This document shows positions 26,389 through 34,146 of a stretch of DNA of 64,000 bases, one piece after another. Position 1 is the first letter of the stretch. Every line of letters begins with the position of its first letter. The notes under the pieces are model-generated. The model was not told where the DNA came from and did no database searches. It worked only from the letters and a program-made list of their open reading frames with translations. The DNA lies in contig CAVYKB010000018.1 of assembly GCA_963768975.1 (NCBI GenBank), forward strand, positions 1-64,000, read 5' to 3'. Position numbers and translations under genes: made by a program. The DNA comes from CADCTB01 sp963768975. GTDB lineage: Bacteria; Actinomycetota; Acidimicrobiia; Acidimicrobiales; AC-14.

Positions 26389-26530
26389 AACCAGAGCCTA
26401 GGGGTCCTGACATGGCTGGCGACCTGAGGACCGCCGGCATCGGCGCGGCGGTGTGGGGATAGCGAGGCATGCAACGGCGGGATGGCCAGCACGGTGCACC
26501 TGGAGGCCCACTCCGACGTAGCGTCAGACC

Positions 26531-27403
26531 GTGAAGGTCCACCTGCTCGACGGCACCTACGAGCTGTTCCGCCACCACTTCGGCGTACCCAAGGGCGACC
26601 GGGACCCCGAGGACACGGTGGCGGCGACTCGGGGCGTGCTGTGGAGCGTGCTCCAGCTGCTGGAGGAGGGTGTCACCCACCTGGGCGTCGCCACCGACAC
26701 GGTCATCGAGTCGTTCCGGAACGATCTCTGGCCCGGGTACAAGTCGAGCGCCGGCATGCCGGAGGAGCTGCTGGCCCAGTTCCCGCTCGTCGAGGAGGCG
26801 CTCACCGCCCTGGGCGTGACGATCTTCCCGATGGTGGAGCTCGAAGCCGACGACGCCCTGGCCGCCGCCGCCGCCACCGCCGCCGCCGACCCGCGCGTCG
26901 AGCAGGTGATCATCATGACTCCCGACAAGGACCTGGCCCAGATGGTGCTGGGCACCAAGGTGGTCCAGTTCGACCGCCGGGCCAAGGCCTTCACCGACGA
27001 GGAGGGGGTCAAGGCCAAGTACGGCGTCCTGCCCGAGTCGATCCCCGACTGGCTGGCGCTGGTGGGCGACTCGGCCGACGGGTTCCCGGGCCTTCCCGGC
27101 TGGGGCAAGACGTCGGCCAGCGCAGTGCTGGCCAAGTACTTCCACATCGAGGAGATCCCCGAGCACCACTTCCGGTGGGACGTGAACGTGCGGGGCGCGG
27201 CCCGGCTGGCCAGCGCGCTGAACGAGCAGCGCGACCTGGCTCTGCTGTTCCGCGACCTGGCCACCCTGCGCTCCGAGGCCAAGGTCATCGCCAACATCGA
27301 CGAGCTCTTTTGGGCCGGGCCGACCGACGAGCTCGAGGAGATGGTCACCCGCCTGCGGGCCTGGCGCTTCATGGACAGAATCGCCGCCCTCGCCCCCCGG
27401 TAA
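26531..27403 (+). CDS. stand-alone 5'-3' exonuclease (PolA N-terminal/FEN family)
   Basis: 290 residues; equals the 5'-nuclease domain of DNA polymerase I without the polymerase. Conserved acidic metal ligands are seen in HLLDGTYELFR, GVATDTVIESFRNDLWPGYKS, MVELEADDALAAAA and IIMTPDKDLAQMV. The helix-hairpin-helix region follows in DSADGFPGLPGWGKTSASAVL. Likely removes RNA primers or flaps, in addition to PolA. GTG 26531 is the first start after the divergent lipoprotein gene and gives the normal N-terminus. It is 10 bp upstream of the carboxylase gene. Confidence 0.9.
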   Translation: MKVHLLDGTYELFRHHFGVPKGDRDPEDTVAATRGVLWSVLQLLEEGVTHLGVATDTVIESFRNDLWPGYKSSAGMPEELLAQFPLVEEALTALGVTIFPMVELEADDALAAAAATAAADPRVEQVIIMTPDKDLAQMVLGTKVVQFDRRAKAFTDEEGVKAKYGVLPESIPDWLALVGDSADGFPGLPGWGKTSASAVLAKYFHIEEIPEHHFRWDVNVRGAARLASALNEQRDLALLFRDLATLRSEAKVIANIDELFWAGPTDELEEMVTRLRAWRFMDRIAALAPR

Positions 27404-27413
27404 CCTCATCGCG

Positions 27414-28958
27414 GTGGACCCTCGCCTGAAGGACCTCCGCGCCCGCAAGGACGAGGCGCTCCACGCCGGCTCGGCGGACGCGGTCGACCGCCAGCACGCC
27501 CGCGGCAAGATGACGGCGCGAGAGCGGGTGGAGGAGCTGCTCGACCCGGGGACCTTCGTCGAGCTGGACCTCCTGGCCCGCCACCGGTCCACCGAGGCCA
27601 GCGTCGCCGGCACCCGTCCGTACACCGACGGCGTGATCACCGGCTGGGGCACCGTCGAGGGCCGGCAGGTGTTCGTCTTCTCGCAGGACTTCACCGTCTT
27701 CGGCGGCAGCCTGGGCGAGGTGTTCGCCGAGAAGATCCACAAGGTGATGGACCTGGCGGACGAGGTGGGAGCGCCGTTCGTCGGCATCAACGACGGCGCC
27801 GGCGCCCGCATCCAGGAGGGGGTCGTCGCCCTCGACTCCTACGGCGGCATCTTCCGGCGCAATACGCACTCGTCGGGCGTCATCCCCCAGATCAGCCTGA
27901 TCATGGGTCCGTGTGCCGGCGGCGCGGTCTACAGCCCGGCCCTCACCGACTTCGTGTTCATGGTGCGCGACACCAGCTACATGTTCATCACCGGCCCCGA
28001 CGTGGTGAAGGCCGAGACCGGCGAGGACGTCAGCCTCCAGGATCTCGGCGGCGCCATGGCCCATGCCACCCGCTCGGGCGTGGCCCACTTCGTCGCCGAG
28101 GACGATCACGTCTGCCTCCACGACGTGCGCAAGCTGCTGTCGTTCCTGCCCTCGAACAACGAGGAGCCGGCGCCGTGGACCAAGCCCACCGACGACCCCA
28201 ATCGTCAGGCGCCGGCGCTCAACGACCTCCTGCCCGACCGCAGCGACCTCCACTACGACATGACCGAGGTCATCGCCGAGGTGGTCGACGACGGCTACCT
28301 GTTCCAGTACGCCCCGCTGTGGGCCCAGAACCTGGTCTGCGGCCTGGCCCGGCTCGACGGCCACGTCGTCGGGATCATCGCCAACCAGCCGCAGGTGCTG
28401 GCCGGCGTCCTCGACATCGACTCCTCGGAGAAGGCGGCTCGCTTCGTCCGCACGTGCGACGCGTTCAACATCCCGCTGGTCTCCTTCGTCGACGTACCCG
28501 GGTTCCTGCCCGGCAAGGACGAGGAGTACGGCGGGATCATCCGCCACGGGGCGAAGCTGCTCTACGCACTCTCGGAGGCCACGGTCCCCCGCATCCAAGT
28601 CGTCACCCGCAAGGCCTACGGCGGCGCCTACGTGGTCATGAACTCCAAGGCCATCGGCGCCGACCTGGCCTACGCGTGGCCGTCGGCCGAGTTGGCGGTC
28701 ATGGGGCCGCAGGGGGCGGTCGAGCTCCTGCACCGCCGGGAGCTGGCCGATGCCGAAGACCCCGTCGCCACCCGGGCGGAGCTGGTCGCCGGCTATGTCG
28801 AGCACTACGCCAACCCGTGGATCGCCGCCGAGCGGGGCTACGTCGACGACGTGATCGAGCCGGCGATGACCCGCCCGGTGCTCATCAAGAGCCTGGCCAT
28901 GCTCCGCTCGAAGCGCCAGGACCCGGGCACCCGGAAGCACGGCAATGTCCCCCTCTGA
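27414..28958 (+). CDS. pccB: acyl-CoA (propionyl-CoA) carboxylase beta subunit
   Basis: 514-residue carboxyltransferase. It moves CO2 from carboxybiotin to propionyl- or acetyl-CoA, giving methylmalonyl- or malonyl-CoA. Starts at GTG with DPRLKDLRARKDEALH and GKMTARERVEELLDPGTF. The two oxyanion-hole segments are present: INDGAGARIQEG with MGPCAGGAVYSPALTD in the N-domain, and VDVPGFLPGKDEEYGGIIRHGAKLL with TRKAYGGAYVVM in the C-domain. The biotin-carrying alpha subunit is not in the window. The following 52-codon gene overlaps its end and is probably part of the enzyme complex. Confidence 0.95.
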   Translation: MDPRLKDLRARKDEALHAGSADAVDRQHARGKMTARERVEELLDPGTFVELDLLARHRSTEASVAGTRPYTDGVITGWGTVEGRQVFVFSQDFTVFGGSLGEVFAEKIHKVMDLADEVGAPFVGINDGAGARIQEGVVALDSYGGIFRRNTHSSGVIPQISLIMGPCAGGAVYSPALTDFVFMVRDTSYMFITGPDVVKAETGEDVSLQDLGGAMAHATRSGVAHFVAEDDHVCLHDVRKLLSFLPSNNEEPAPWTKPTDDPNRQAPALNDLLPDRSDLHYDMTEVIAEVVDDGYLFQYAPLWAQNLVCGLARLDGHVVGIIANQPQVLAGVLDIDSSEKAARFVRTCDAFNIPLVSFVDVPGFLPGKDEEYGGIIRHGAKLLYALSEATVPRIQVVTRKAYGGAYVVMNSKAIGADLAYAWPSAELAVMGPQGAVELLHRRELADAEDPVATRAELVAGYVEHYANPWIAAERGYVDDVIEPAMTRPVLIKSLAMLRSKRQDPGTRKHGNVPL

Positions 28959-29103
28959 GCGAGTGCCGCCGGAGGTGCTGGCCATCGCCGTCGCCCTGGC
29001 GCTGCAGTGGCAGCAGGCCGAGGCGCCGCCGGCCGAGCCGGCGAGCCGCTGGCGATGGGCGGACCGTCGATGGGAGCGGGCCGCGAGCCACCGGTGGAGC
29101 TGA
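28945..29103 (+). CDS. tiny pccB-linked protein, probable acyl-CoA carboxylase epsilon-like subunit
   Basis: 52 residues, ATG 28945 inside the last codons of pccB (different frame). N-terminal helix VPPEVLAIAVALALQWQQAE, a short Pro/Ala linker, then a Trp/Arg-rich end with RWRWADRRWERA. Actinobacterial acyl-CoA carboxylases carry a small epsilon subunit encoded directly after the beta subunit, with an N-terminal helix and a C-terminal Trp-containing segment; size, order and layout fit. Sequence match is not strong enough to be certain, and it could be another small carboxylase-associated protein. Confidence 0.6.
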   Translation: MSPSERVPPEVLAIAVALALQWQQAEAPPAEPASRWRWADRRWERAASHRWS

Positions 29104-30074
29104 CCACCGTCACCGACACCGAGGCCGTCCTCCACGACGGCCTCCGGGTGGTGCGGGTCGACGGGCTCCGGCCGGGGAAGGAGCACACGGTGGAAGGAGT
29201 CACGTTCCGCACGCTTCCCAAGCCCGGCGGCGACCGCTTGGCCACGGTCGTCACCGTGAGCGACCTCCACATCGGCGAGACCGAGTGCGGGCGCTACGAG
29301 GGCGTGAACCTGGGACCGCCGCTCTCGGCTGCACCCGGCGAGCCGCCCTATCCCGAGACCATGGCCCGAGCCGCCGTCGCCGAGATCGCCGCAGTGCGGC
29401 CCGACGCGGTCATCGCCAAAGGCGACCTCACAGGCCAGGGCACGGCGGCCGAGATGGCGACCTTCGAGGAGATCTTCGCCGCCCTCCCGTTGCACCGGAC
29501 CTACGGCAACCACGACGTGAGCTCCCGCTCGGAGCTGCGCCCGGAGCCCATGACCGAGCTGGTGACCGTTTCGGGCGCCCGCATCGCCCTGCTCGACACG
29601 TCGATCCCGGCCCAGACGGGCGGCCGGGTGACCGAGGACCAGCTCGCCTGGCTGGACGAGCTAGGCATCGACGACAGCTCGCCGGTGCTCGTCATGGGCC
29701 ACCATCCTCTGTTCGACCACGCCGCGTTCACCGCCGGTATCAACGCCGAGGACTCCGAGCGACTGGTCGACCGATTCGCCAACCGGCCGGCGCTCGCCGG
29801 CTACTTCGCCGGACACAGCCACCGGAACCTCGTGCGCCGGCTGCCGGCGACCGGCGACGTCCCCTGGGCTGAGGTCGGCGCCACCAAGGACTATCCCGGC
29901 GTGTGGGCCGAGTACCGCATCTACGACGGTGCAGTGATGCAGGTCGTGCACCGCATCTCCGCCCCGGAGGCGCTGGCGTGGACGGACCGCACGCGCTCGA
30001 TGTTCGGCGGCCTGTACCCGTCGTACTCCTTCGGCAGCCTGGCCGACCGCTGCTTCTACGTCACCGGCCCCTGA
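29055..30074 (+). CDS. calcineurin-like metallophosphoesterase
   Basis: About 340 residues. An N-terminal ~55-residue beta domain (VELTTVTDTEAVLHDGLRVV, then GLRPGKEHTVEGVTFRT) precedes the phosphoesterase domain. Metal-ligand motifs: VTVSDLHIGE (D-x-H), VIAKGDLTGQG (GD), TYGNHDV (GNHD), VMGHHPLF (GHH) and FAGHSHRN (GHxH). No signal peptide. Several in-frame starts (ATG 29055, ATG 29070, GTG 29094) overlap the small preceding gene; ATG 29055 is chosen arbitrarily among the first two. Substrate could be cyclic nucleotides or phospholipids; not decided. Confidence 0.88.
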   Translation: MGGPSMGAGREPPVELTTVTDTEAVLHDGLRVVRVDGLRPGKEHTVEGVTFRTLPKPGGDRLATVVTVSDLHIGETECGRYEGVNLGPPLSAAPGEPPYPETMARAAVAEIAAVRPDAVIAKGDLTGQGTAAEMATFEEIFAALPLHRTYGNHDVSSRSELRPEPMTELVTVSGARIALLDTSIPAQTGGRVTEDQLAWLDELGIDDSSPVLVMGHHPLFDHAAFTAGINAEDSERLVDRFANRPALAGYFAGHSHRNLVRRLPATGDVPWAEVGATKDYPGVWAEYRIYDGAVMQVVHRISAPEALAWTDRTRSMFGGLYPSYSFGSLADRCFYVTGP

Positions 30075-30102
30075 CGGTGGGCCCGCGTGAAGGAGGAGGC
30101 AC

Positions 30103-30642
30103 CTACGAAGGCGCCGGCGGCTGCGGCGAAGCGAGCTCCTCGGCCAGCAGGTCCATGAGCAGGCTGTCCCGCCAGTTGCCGTCGTTGGCCCGCTCGTACC
30201 GGCGCATGACCCCGACCTCCTTGAAGCCGATCTTGCGGTAGGAGGCGATGGCCCGGGCGTTGCTCATCGAGGGGTCGATGGTGATCCGGTGGTGGCCGAG
30301 GTCGTCGAAGAGGTGCCGGCACAGGGCGTGCAGGGCGTCGGTACCCAGGCCGCGGTTGCAGAAGGCGGGATGGAGGGTGATGTCGATGCCGGCGTGGCGG
30401 TAGTCCGGGTCGGTCTCCTCGTAGTACTGGATGTAGCCGATCATCGCCCCCTCGAGCTCGATGACCAGACCGAGGCTGTCGTCGTTCTTCAGGTTGGCCC
30501 GCAGCCGTTTCTCGTTCTCGCCCGGCCACCATTCGGCGACCTCAGGAACGGCGAAGAACTCGGCCAGCGCCGGCAGGTCACCGGACGTGACCGGCCGAAG
30601 GCTCACCTGGGTGCCCTGGAGCATCGGGCTAGTTTGGCCCAA
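30103..30642 (-). CDS. GNAT-family N-acetyltransferase
   Basis: 179 residues. N-terminal TQVSLRPVTSGDLPALAEFF and a WWPGE motif resemble AAC(6')-type and ribosomal-protein acetyltransferases. The acetyl-CoA site is HPAFCNRGLGTDALHALCRHLF (R-G-L-G-T). ITIDPSMSNARAIASYRKIGFKEVG is the typical C-terminal segment. Start could be ATG 30642 or the ATG 18 bp downstream (MLQGTQ), which better fits the family. Aminoglycoside acetylation is possible but unproven. Confidence 0.87.
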   Translation of the reverse strand: MGQTSPMLQGTQVSLRPVTSGDLPALAEFFAVPEVAEWWPGENEKRLRANLKNDDSLGLVIELEGAMIGYIQYYEETDPDYRHAGIDITLHPAFCNRGLGTDALHALCRHLFDDLGHHRITIDPSMSNARAIASYRKIGFKEVGVMRRYERANDGNWRDSLLMDLLAEELASPQPPAPS

Positions 30643-30736
30643 TGAGCGAGCACGTCGGCCGGGCCTGCCGGTCCACCCGGAACGAAGCGGATGGCCCTAC
30701 CGGGAGGCCCTCGAGGGCCGGCGAGCGCAGCGACCG

Positions 30737-31411
30737 GTGAACACAGTCCGAGGACCTTTGGCCCTCGTCGGAGGCGGAGAGTGGCAGGAGGGGTGCACCT
30801 TCGACCGCGAGCTGCTGGAGGCCAGCGGGGCCGACGACGTCCTGGTCCTGCCGACCGCTGCCGCCTACGAGCACCCCGGACGCGCCGTCGAGACGGCAGA
30901 GAAGTGGTTCGCCGGCCTGGGCGCCAAGGTCCGGGGGCTCATGGTTCTCGCCCGGCCCGACGCCGACCAGGAGGCCAACGTCGCCGCCATCCGCGACGCC
31001 CGGTTCATCTACTTGTCGGGCGGGTCGCCGCTGCACTTGCGCTCGGTCCTGAAGGACTCGCCGGCGTGGGACGCCCTGTGTCAGGCGTGGCAAGGCGGGG
31101 CCGTGCTGGCCGGGTCGTCCGCCGGCGCCATGGCCCTGTGCGACCCGATGGTCGACCCCCGCGGTGGCGCCTTCACCCTCGGCCTCGGCCTGCTGGCCCA
31201 GGTCGCCATCATCCCCCACCACAACACCTGGTCGGAGGAGAAGGCCAAGCGCACCATCACCTTGGCGCCCAAGGGCCTGCCGATCGTCGGCATCGACGAG
31301 CGCACTGCCCTGATCCGGGGCACCGACGGAGCGTGGAAGGTGGCCGGCGTGGGCGACGTCGTGGTCTTCGTGGACGGCCACGAGGCCGGCGTGGACGCCC
31401 TCCCCCGCTGA
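30737..31411 (+). CDS. peptidase S51 / type 1 glutamine-amidotransferase-like protein
   Basis: 224 residues, cyanophycinase/dipeptidase-E-like fold. ALVGGGEWQEGCTFDREL opens the domain. The nucleophile Ser is in LAGSSAGAMALCD (S-x-A-G), preceded by the strand RFIYLSGGSPLHL and followed by IIPHHNTW, which would supply His. GTG 30737 is chosen because the next codons form the first strand; the upstream frame overlaps the divergent GNAT promoter region. It might cleave acidic dipeptides or cyanophycin-like polymers; no cyanophycin synthetase is nearby. A palindromic repeat element lies right after the stop. Confidence 0.85.
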   Translation: MNTVRGPLALVGGGEWQEGCTFDRELLEASGADDVLVLPTAAAYEHPGRAVETAEKWFAGLGAKVRGLMVLARPDADQEANVAAIRDARFIYLSGGSPLHLRSVLKDSPAWDALCQAWQGGAVLAGSSAGAMALCDPMVDPRGGAFTLGLGLLAQVAIIPHHNTWSEEKAKRTITLAPKGLPIVGIDERTALIRGTDGAWKVAGVGDVVVFVDGHEAGVDALPR

Positions 31412-31412
31412 A

Positions 31413-31455
31413 CTGGTTGCATTTACCCGTCGTAGACGCGGGTAAGTGCAACCAG
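31413..31455. repeat. 43-bp palindromic element, copy 1
   Basis: CTGGTTGCATTTACCC ... GGGTAAGTGCAACCAG: an imperfect inverted repeat with a stem of about 16-18 bp (one T-G mismatch) and an 11-nt centre that can itself pair GTC/GAC. It starts 2 bp after the S51 stop and lies between convergent genes, so it may serve as a bidirectional terminator. It is followed by AACGAGGTT. A related 43-bp copy is at 57649. Confidence 0.8.
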
Positions 31456-31466
31456 AACGAGGTTAG

Positions 31467-32021
31467 TTAGGACTCGGTGATCGTCACCGACTCCATGAAG
31501 ACTTTTTGCTTGGGCACGCCGGCGCCGGGGCTGCCGACCTTCTCCAGCTCGAGGACGACGTCGAGGCCGTCGATCACCTTGCCGAACAGGGAGTACTGGG
31601 GCGGTAGCTGCATGCCGCTCATGCCGCAGATGATGAAGAACTGGCTGCCGTTGGTGTTGGGGCCGGCGTTGGCCATGGCCAGGGAGCCGATCTCGTAGCG
31701 GCCGGCCTTCGGGAGCTCGTCCTCGAAGCGGTAGCCGGGGCCGCCCATGCCAGTGCCCTGGGGGTCGCCGCCCTGGATGACGAAGCCGGGGATGATTCGG
31801 TGGAAGGTCACGCCGTCGAAGTAGTGGTAGCGGGCCAGCACGACGAAGTTGTTGACCGCCTTGGGGGCGGCGATGGGGTCGAGGGCGATCGTCATCGTGC
31901 CCTTGTTGGTGACCATGGTGGCTTTGTAACTCTTCGCCGGGTCGATACACATCGGCGGGGGGCCGCTGAACTTCTGGGTCTTGGGACTGGAGCCGTCGGC
32001 GGCAGGGCACTCGGTGGGCAT
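31467..32021 (-). CDS. cyclophilin-type peptidylprolyl isomerase (short paralogue)
   Basis: 184 residues. Speeds cis-trans isomerisation of prolyl bonds. Conserved cyclophilin motifs: FHRIIPGFVIQGGDPQGTGMGGPGY, LAMANAGPNTNGSQFFI with catalytic-site residues, and YSLFGKVIDGLDVV. It has no signal peptide or membrane helix, unlike its upstream neighbour, but shares the same pre-domain with two Cys (ECPAADGS and PMCIDPAKSY). It looks like a duplicate of the next gene that lost the membrane anchor. Stop codon of the upstream gene is 5 bp before this start. Confidence 0.92.
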   Translation of the reverse strand: MPTECPAADGSSPKTQKFSGPPPMCIDPAKSYKATMVTNKGTMTIALDPIAAPKAVNNFVVLARYHYFDGVTFHRIIPGFVIQGGDPQGTGMGGPGYRFEDELPKAGRYEIGSLAMANAGPNTNGSQFFIICGMSGMQLPPQYSLFGKVIDGLDVVLELEKVGSPGAGVPKQKVFMESVTITES

Positions 32022-32025
32022 GGGC

Positions 32026-32865
32026 TCACGTCTCCTTGATTGTGACGGTCAGGATCTTCACGACCTCGCTGGGTTTGCCGTCCTGGGTGCCGGGGATGCC
32101 GACCTCCTCAATGGCCTTCACGACCTCGAGGCCCTGGGTGACCTGGCCGAAGAGCGAGTACTGCGGGGGCAGGCTGGTGCCGGCGTCGCCAGAGACGACG
32201 AAGAACTGGCTGCCGTTGGTGTTGGCGCCGGAGTTGGCCATGGCCAGCGAGCCCAGCCGATAGGAGCCCGCCTTGGGCAGCTCGTCCTCGAACTTGTAGC
32301 CGGGGCCGCCGGTGCCGGTCTGCTGGGGGTCTCCACCCTGGAGCACGAACCCGGGCACGATCCGGTGGAAGGCGATGCCCTCGAAGTACTTGTAGCGGGC
32401 CAGGACGACGAAGTTGTTGACCGTCTTGGTGGCGTTGCGGACGTCGAGGGCGACGGTCATGGTGCCCTTCGACGTCTGGATCTCGGCCATGTAGCTCTTG
32501 GCTACCTCCACGCACAGCGGCGGGGCCTTCTCGAACGACGTGGTGCGCTGGGCCGAGCCGTCGGTTGGCGGGCAGGGGGTGTCGCCCTTGATCGACGCAC
32601 CCTGGGCGACCGGCGGCAGGTCGACCGGCTTCTTGGCCGCCAGGGTGGCGGGAATTGCCGTCGTGGTGGTCGGCCCGGTGCTGGCGACGTTCTGGTCGTC
32701 GCCCCCCGGATTGACGAGGACGGCGACGCCGGCGACGAGGACGAGGGCCAGGAAACCGCCGGCGATGGCCCGGCTCCGGGTCTGCTGGCGCTTCCGGGCG
32801 GCGGCGATAGCGGCCTGGCGAGCCTGCTGACCCTGCTTCTTCCGCTCCCGCTTCTGAGTAGGCAC
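32026..32865 (-). CDS. membrane-anchored cyclophilin-type peptidylprolyl isomerase
   Basis: 279 residues. A basic cytoplasmic N-terminus (QKRERKKQGQQARQAA, KRQQTRSR) and one transmembrane helix AIAGGFLALVLVAGVAVLV place the enzyme outside the membrane. A Thr/Ala-rich linker and the cysteine pre-domain (PCPPTDGS, PPLCVEVAKSYMAE) come before the cyclophilin domain with FHRIVPGFVLQGGDPQQTGTGGPGY and MANSGANTNGSQFFV. GTG 32865 fits the charged start; the longer frame has no good start. Divergent from the aspartate kinase gene with 41 bp between starts. Likely folds secreted proteins. Confidence 0.93.
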   Translation of the reverse strand: MPTQKRERKKQGQQARQAAIAAARKRQQTRSRAIAGGFLALVLVAGVAVLVNPGGDDQNVASTGPTTTTAIPATLAAKKPVDLPPVAQGASIKGDTPCPPTDGSAQRTTSFEKAPPLCVEVAKSYMAEIQTSKGTMTVALDVRNATKTVNNFVVLARYKYFEGIAFHRIVPGFVLQGGDPQQTGTGGPGYKFEDELPKAGSYRLGSLAMANSGANTNGSQFFVVSGDAGTSLPPQYSLFGQVTQGLEVVKAIEEVGIPGTQDGKPSEVVKILTVTIKET

Positions 32866-32906
32866 GGCCAACCACCGTATCGGCACTGGTACCGTGAGTC
32901 CCGCCA

Positions 32907-34127
32907 GTGACACTCGTCGTTCAGAAGTATGGCGGCACCTCAGTTGCCGACGCCGACCGGATCCGCGCCGTTGCCGATCACGTCGTGCGCACGCGCCGTC
33001 GCGGCCATGACGTGGTCGTGGTGGTCAGCGCCATGGGCCGCAGCACCGACGACCTGCTCCGCCTGGCCCACAGCATCTCAGAGGAGCCGCCGGCCCGGGA
33101 GCTGGACATGCTCGTCAGCGCCGGCGAGCGGATCTCCATGGCCCTGCTGTGCATGGCTATCTGGGAGCTCGGCGAGTCGGCGTCGTCGTTCACCGGAAGC
33201 CAGGCCGGGATCATCACCGACACCACCCACGGCAAGGCCAAGATCGTCGAGATCCGGGCCGACCGGGTGAAGGAAGCGCTCGCCCAGGACAAGATCGTCG
33301 TCGTCGCCGGCTTCCAGGGCGTGTCGACGGAGAGGGAGGTCACGACCATGGGTCGGGGCGCCTCTGACCTGACTGCGGTGGCCCTGGCTGCGGCCCTCGG
33401 TGCTGACTCGTGCGAGATCTACACCGATGTCGCCGGCGTCTACACCGCTGACCCGCGTGTGGTGCCCGAGGCCCGCCGGCTCAAGTCGCTGGCCTTCGAG
33501 GAGATGCTGGAGATGGCGGCCACCGGAGGGCGGGTGCTGGCCTCGCGGTCGGTCGAGTACGCCCGGAACTTCGACGTGGCCCTGCACGTGCGGTCGAGCT
33601 TCACCTGGGAGCCCGGCACCTGGGTGAAGAAGGAGGAAGAGGTGGAGAAGGCCATTCTCTCGGGTGTCACCCACGACACGTCCGAGGCCAAGGTGACGGT
33701 GGTGGGCGTGCCCGACAAGCCCGGCATCGCCGCCCGGCTGTTCAGGGCCCTGGCCGACGAGGCCGTCAACGTCGACATGATCGAGCAGAACGTCTCGGTG
33801 CACGGCCTGGCCGACATCTCCTTCACCTTCCCCAAGGCCGACCTCGCCGTCGCCACCCGAATCACCGAGCAGGTCGCCGGCGAGATGGGCGCCGAGCGGG
33901 TGGAGCCCGACGCCGACATCGCCCGCATCAGCCTGATCGGCGCCGGCATGAAGACCCACCCCGGCGTGGCGGCCACCATGTTCGAAACGCTGGCCGCCGA
34001 GGGCCTCAACATCGAGATGATCTCCACGAGCCCGATCCGCATCAGCTGCGTCGTCCGGGCCGGCGAGGTCGAGCGGGGGGTGCGGGCGCTGCACACCGCC
34101 TTCGAACTCGACTCACCCCAGCCGTGA
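32907..34127 (+). CDS. lysC: aspartate kinase
   Basis: Phosphorylates aspartate, the first step to lysine, threonine, methionine and diaminopimelate. 406 residues. KYGGTSV (residues 7-13) binds substrate. FQGVSTEREVTTMGRGASDLTAVALAAAL is the catalytic stretch; note Ala-Ser-Asp-Leu where most family members have Gly-Ser-Asp-Thr. Two C-terminal ACT domains (from VTVVGVPDKPGIAARLF and ISLIGAGMKTHPGVAATMF) allow feedback control by lysine or threonine. GTG start. Asd follows 19 bp later, a standard operon. Confidence 0.96.
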   Translation: MTLVVQKYGGTSVADADRIRAVADHVVRTRRRGHDVVVVVSAMGRSTDDLLRLAHSISEEPPARELDMLVSAGERISMALLCMAIWELGESASSFTGSQAGIITDTTHGKAKIVEIRADRVKEALAQDKIVVVAGFQGVSTEREVTTMGRGASDLTAVALAAALGADSCEIYTDVAGVYTADPRVVPEARRLKSLAFEEMLEMAATGGRVLASRSVEYARNFDVALHVRSSFTWEPGTWVKKEEEVEKAILSGVTHDTSEAKVTVVGVPDKPGIAARLFRALADEAVNVDMIEQNVSVHGLADISFTFPKADLAVATRITEQVAGEMGAERVEPDADIARISLIGAGMKTHPGVAATMFETLAAEGLNIEMISTSPIRISCVVRAGEVERGVRALHTAFELDSPQP

Positions 34128-34146
34128 GTTCAGTACCTTTACTGCC

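Noticed and set aside
26531..27403. polA
   Set aside because: Only the 5'-nuclease domain is present; there is no polymerase domain downstream, where pccB follows directly.
27369..29513. 714-codon open frame opposite pccB
   Set aside because: Antisense shadow; pccB on the plus strand is unambiguous.
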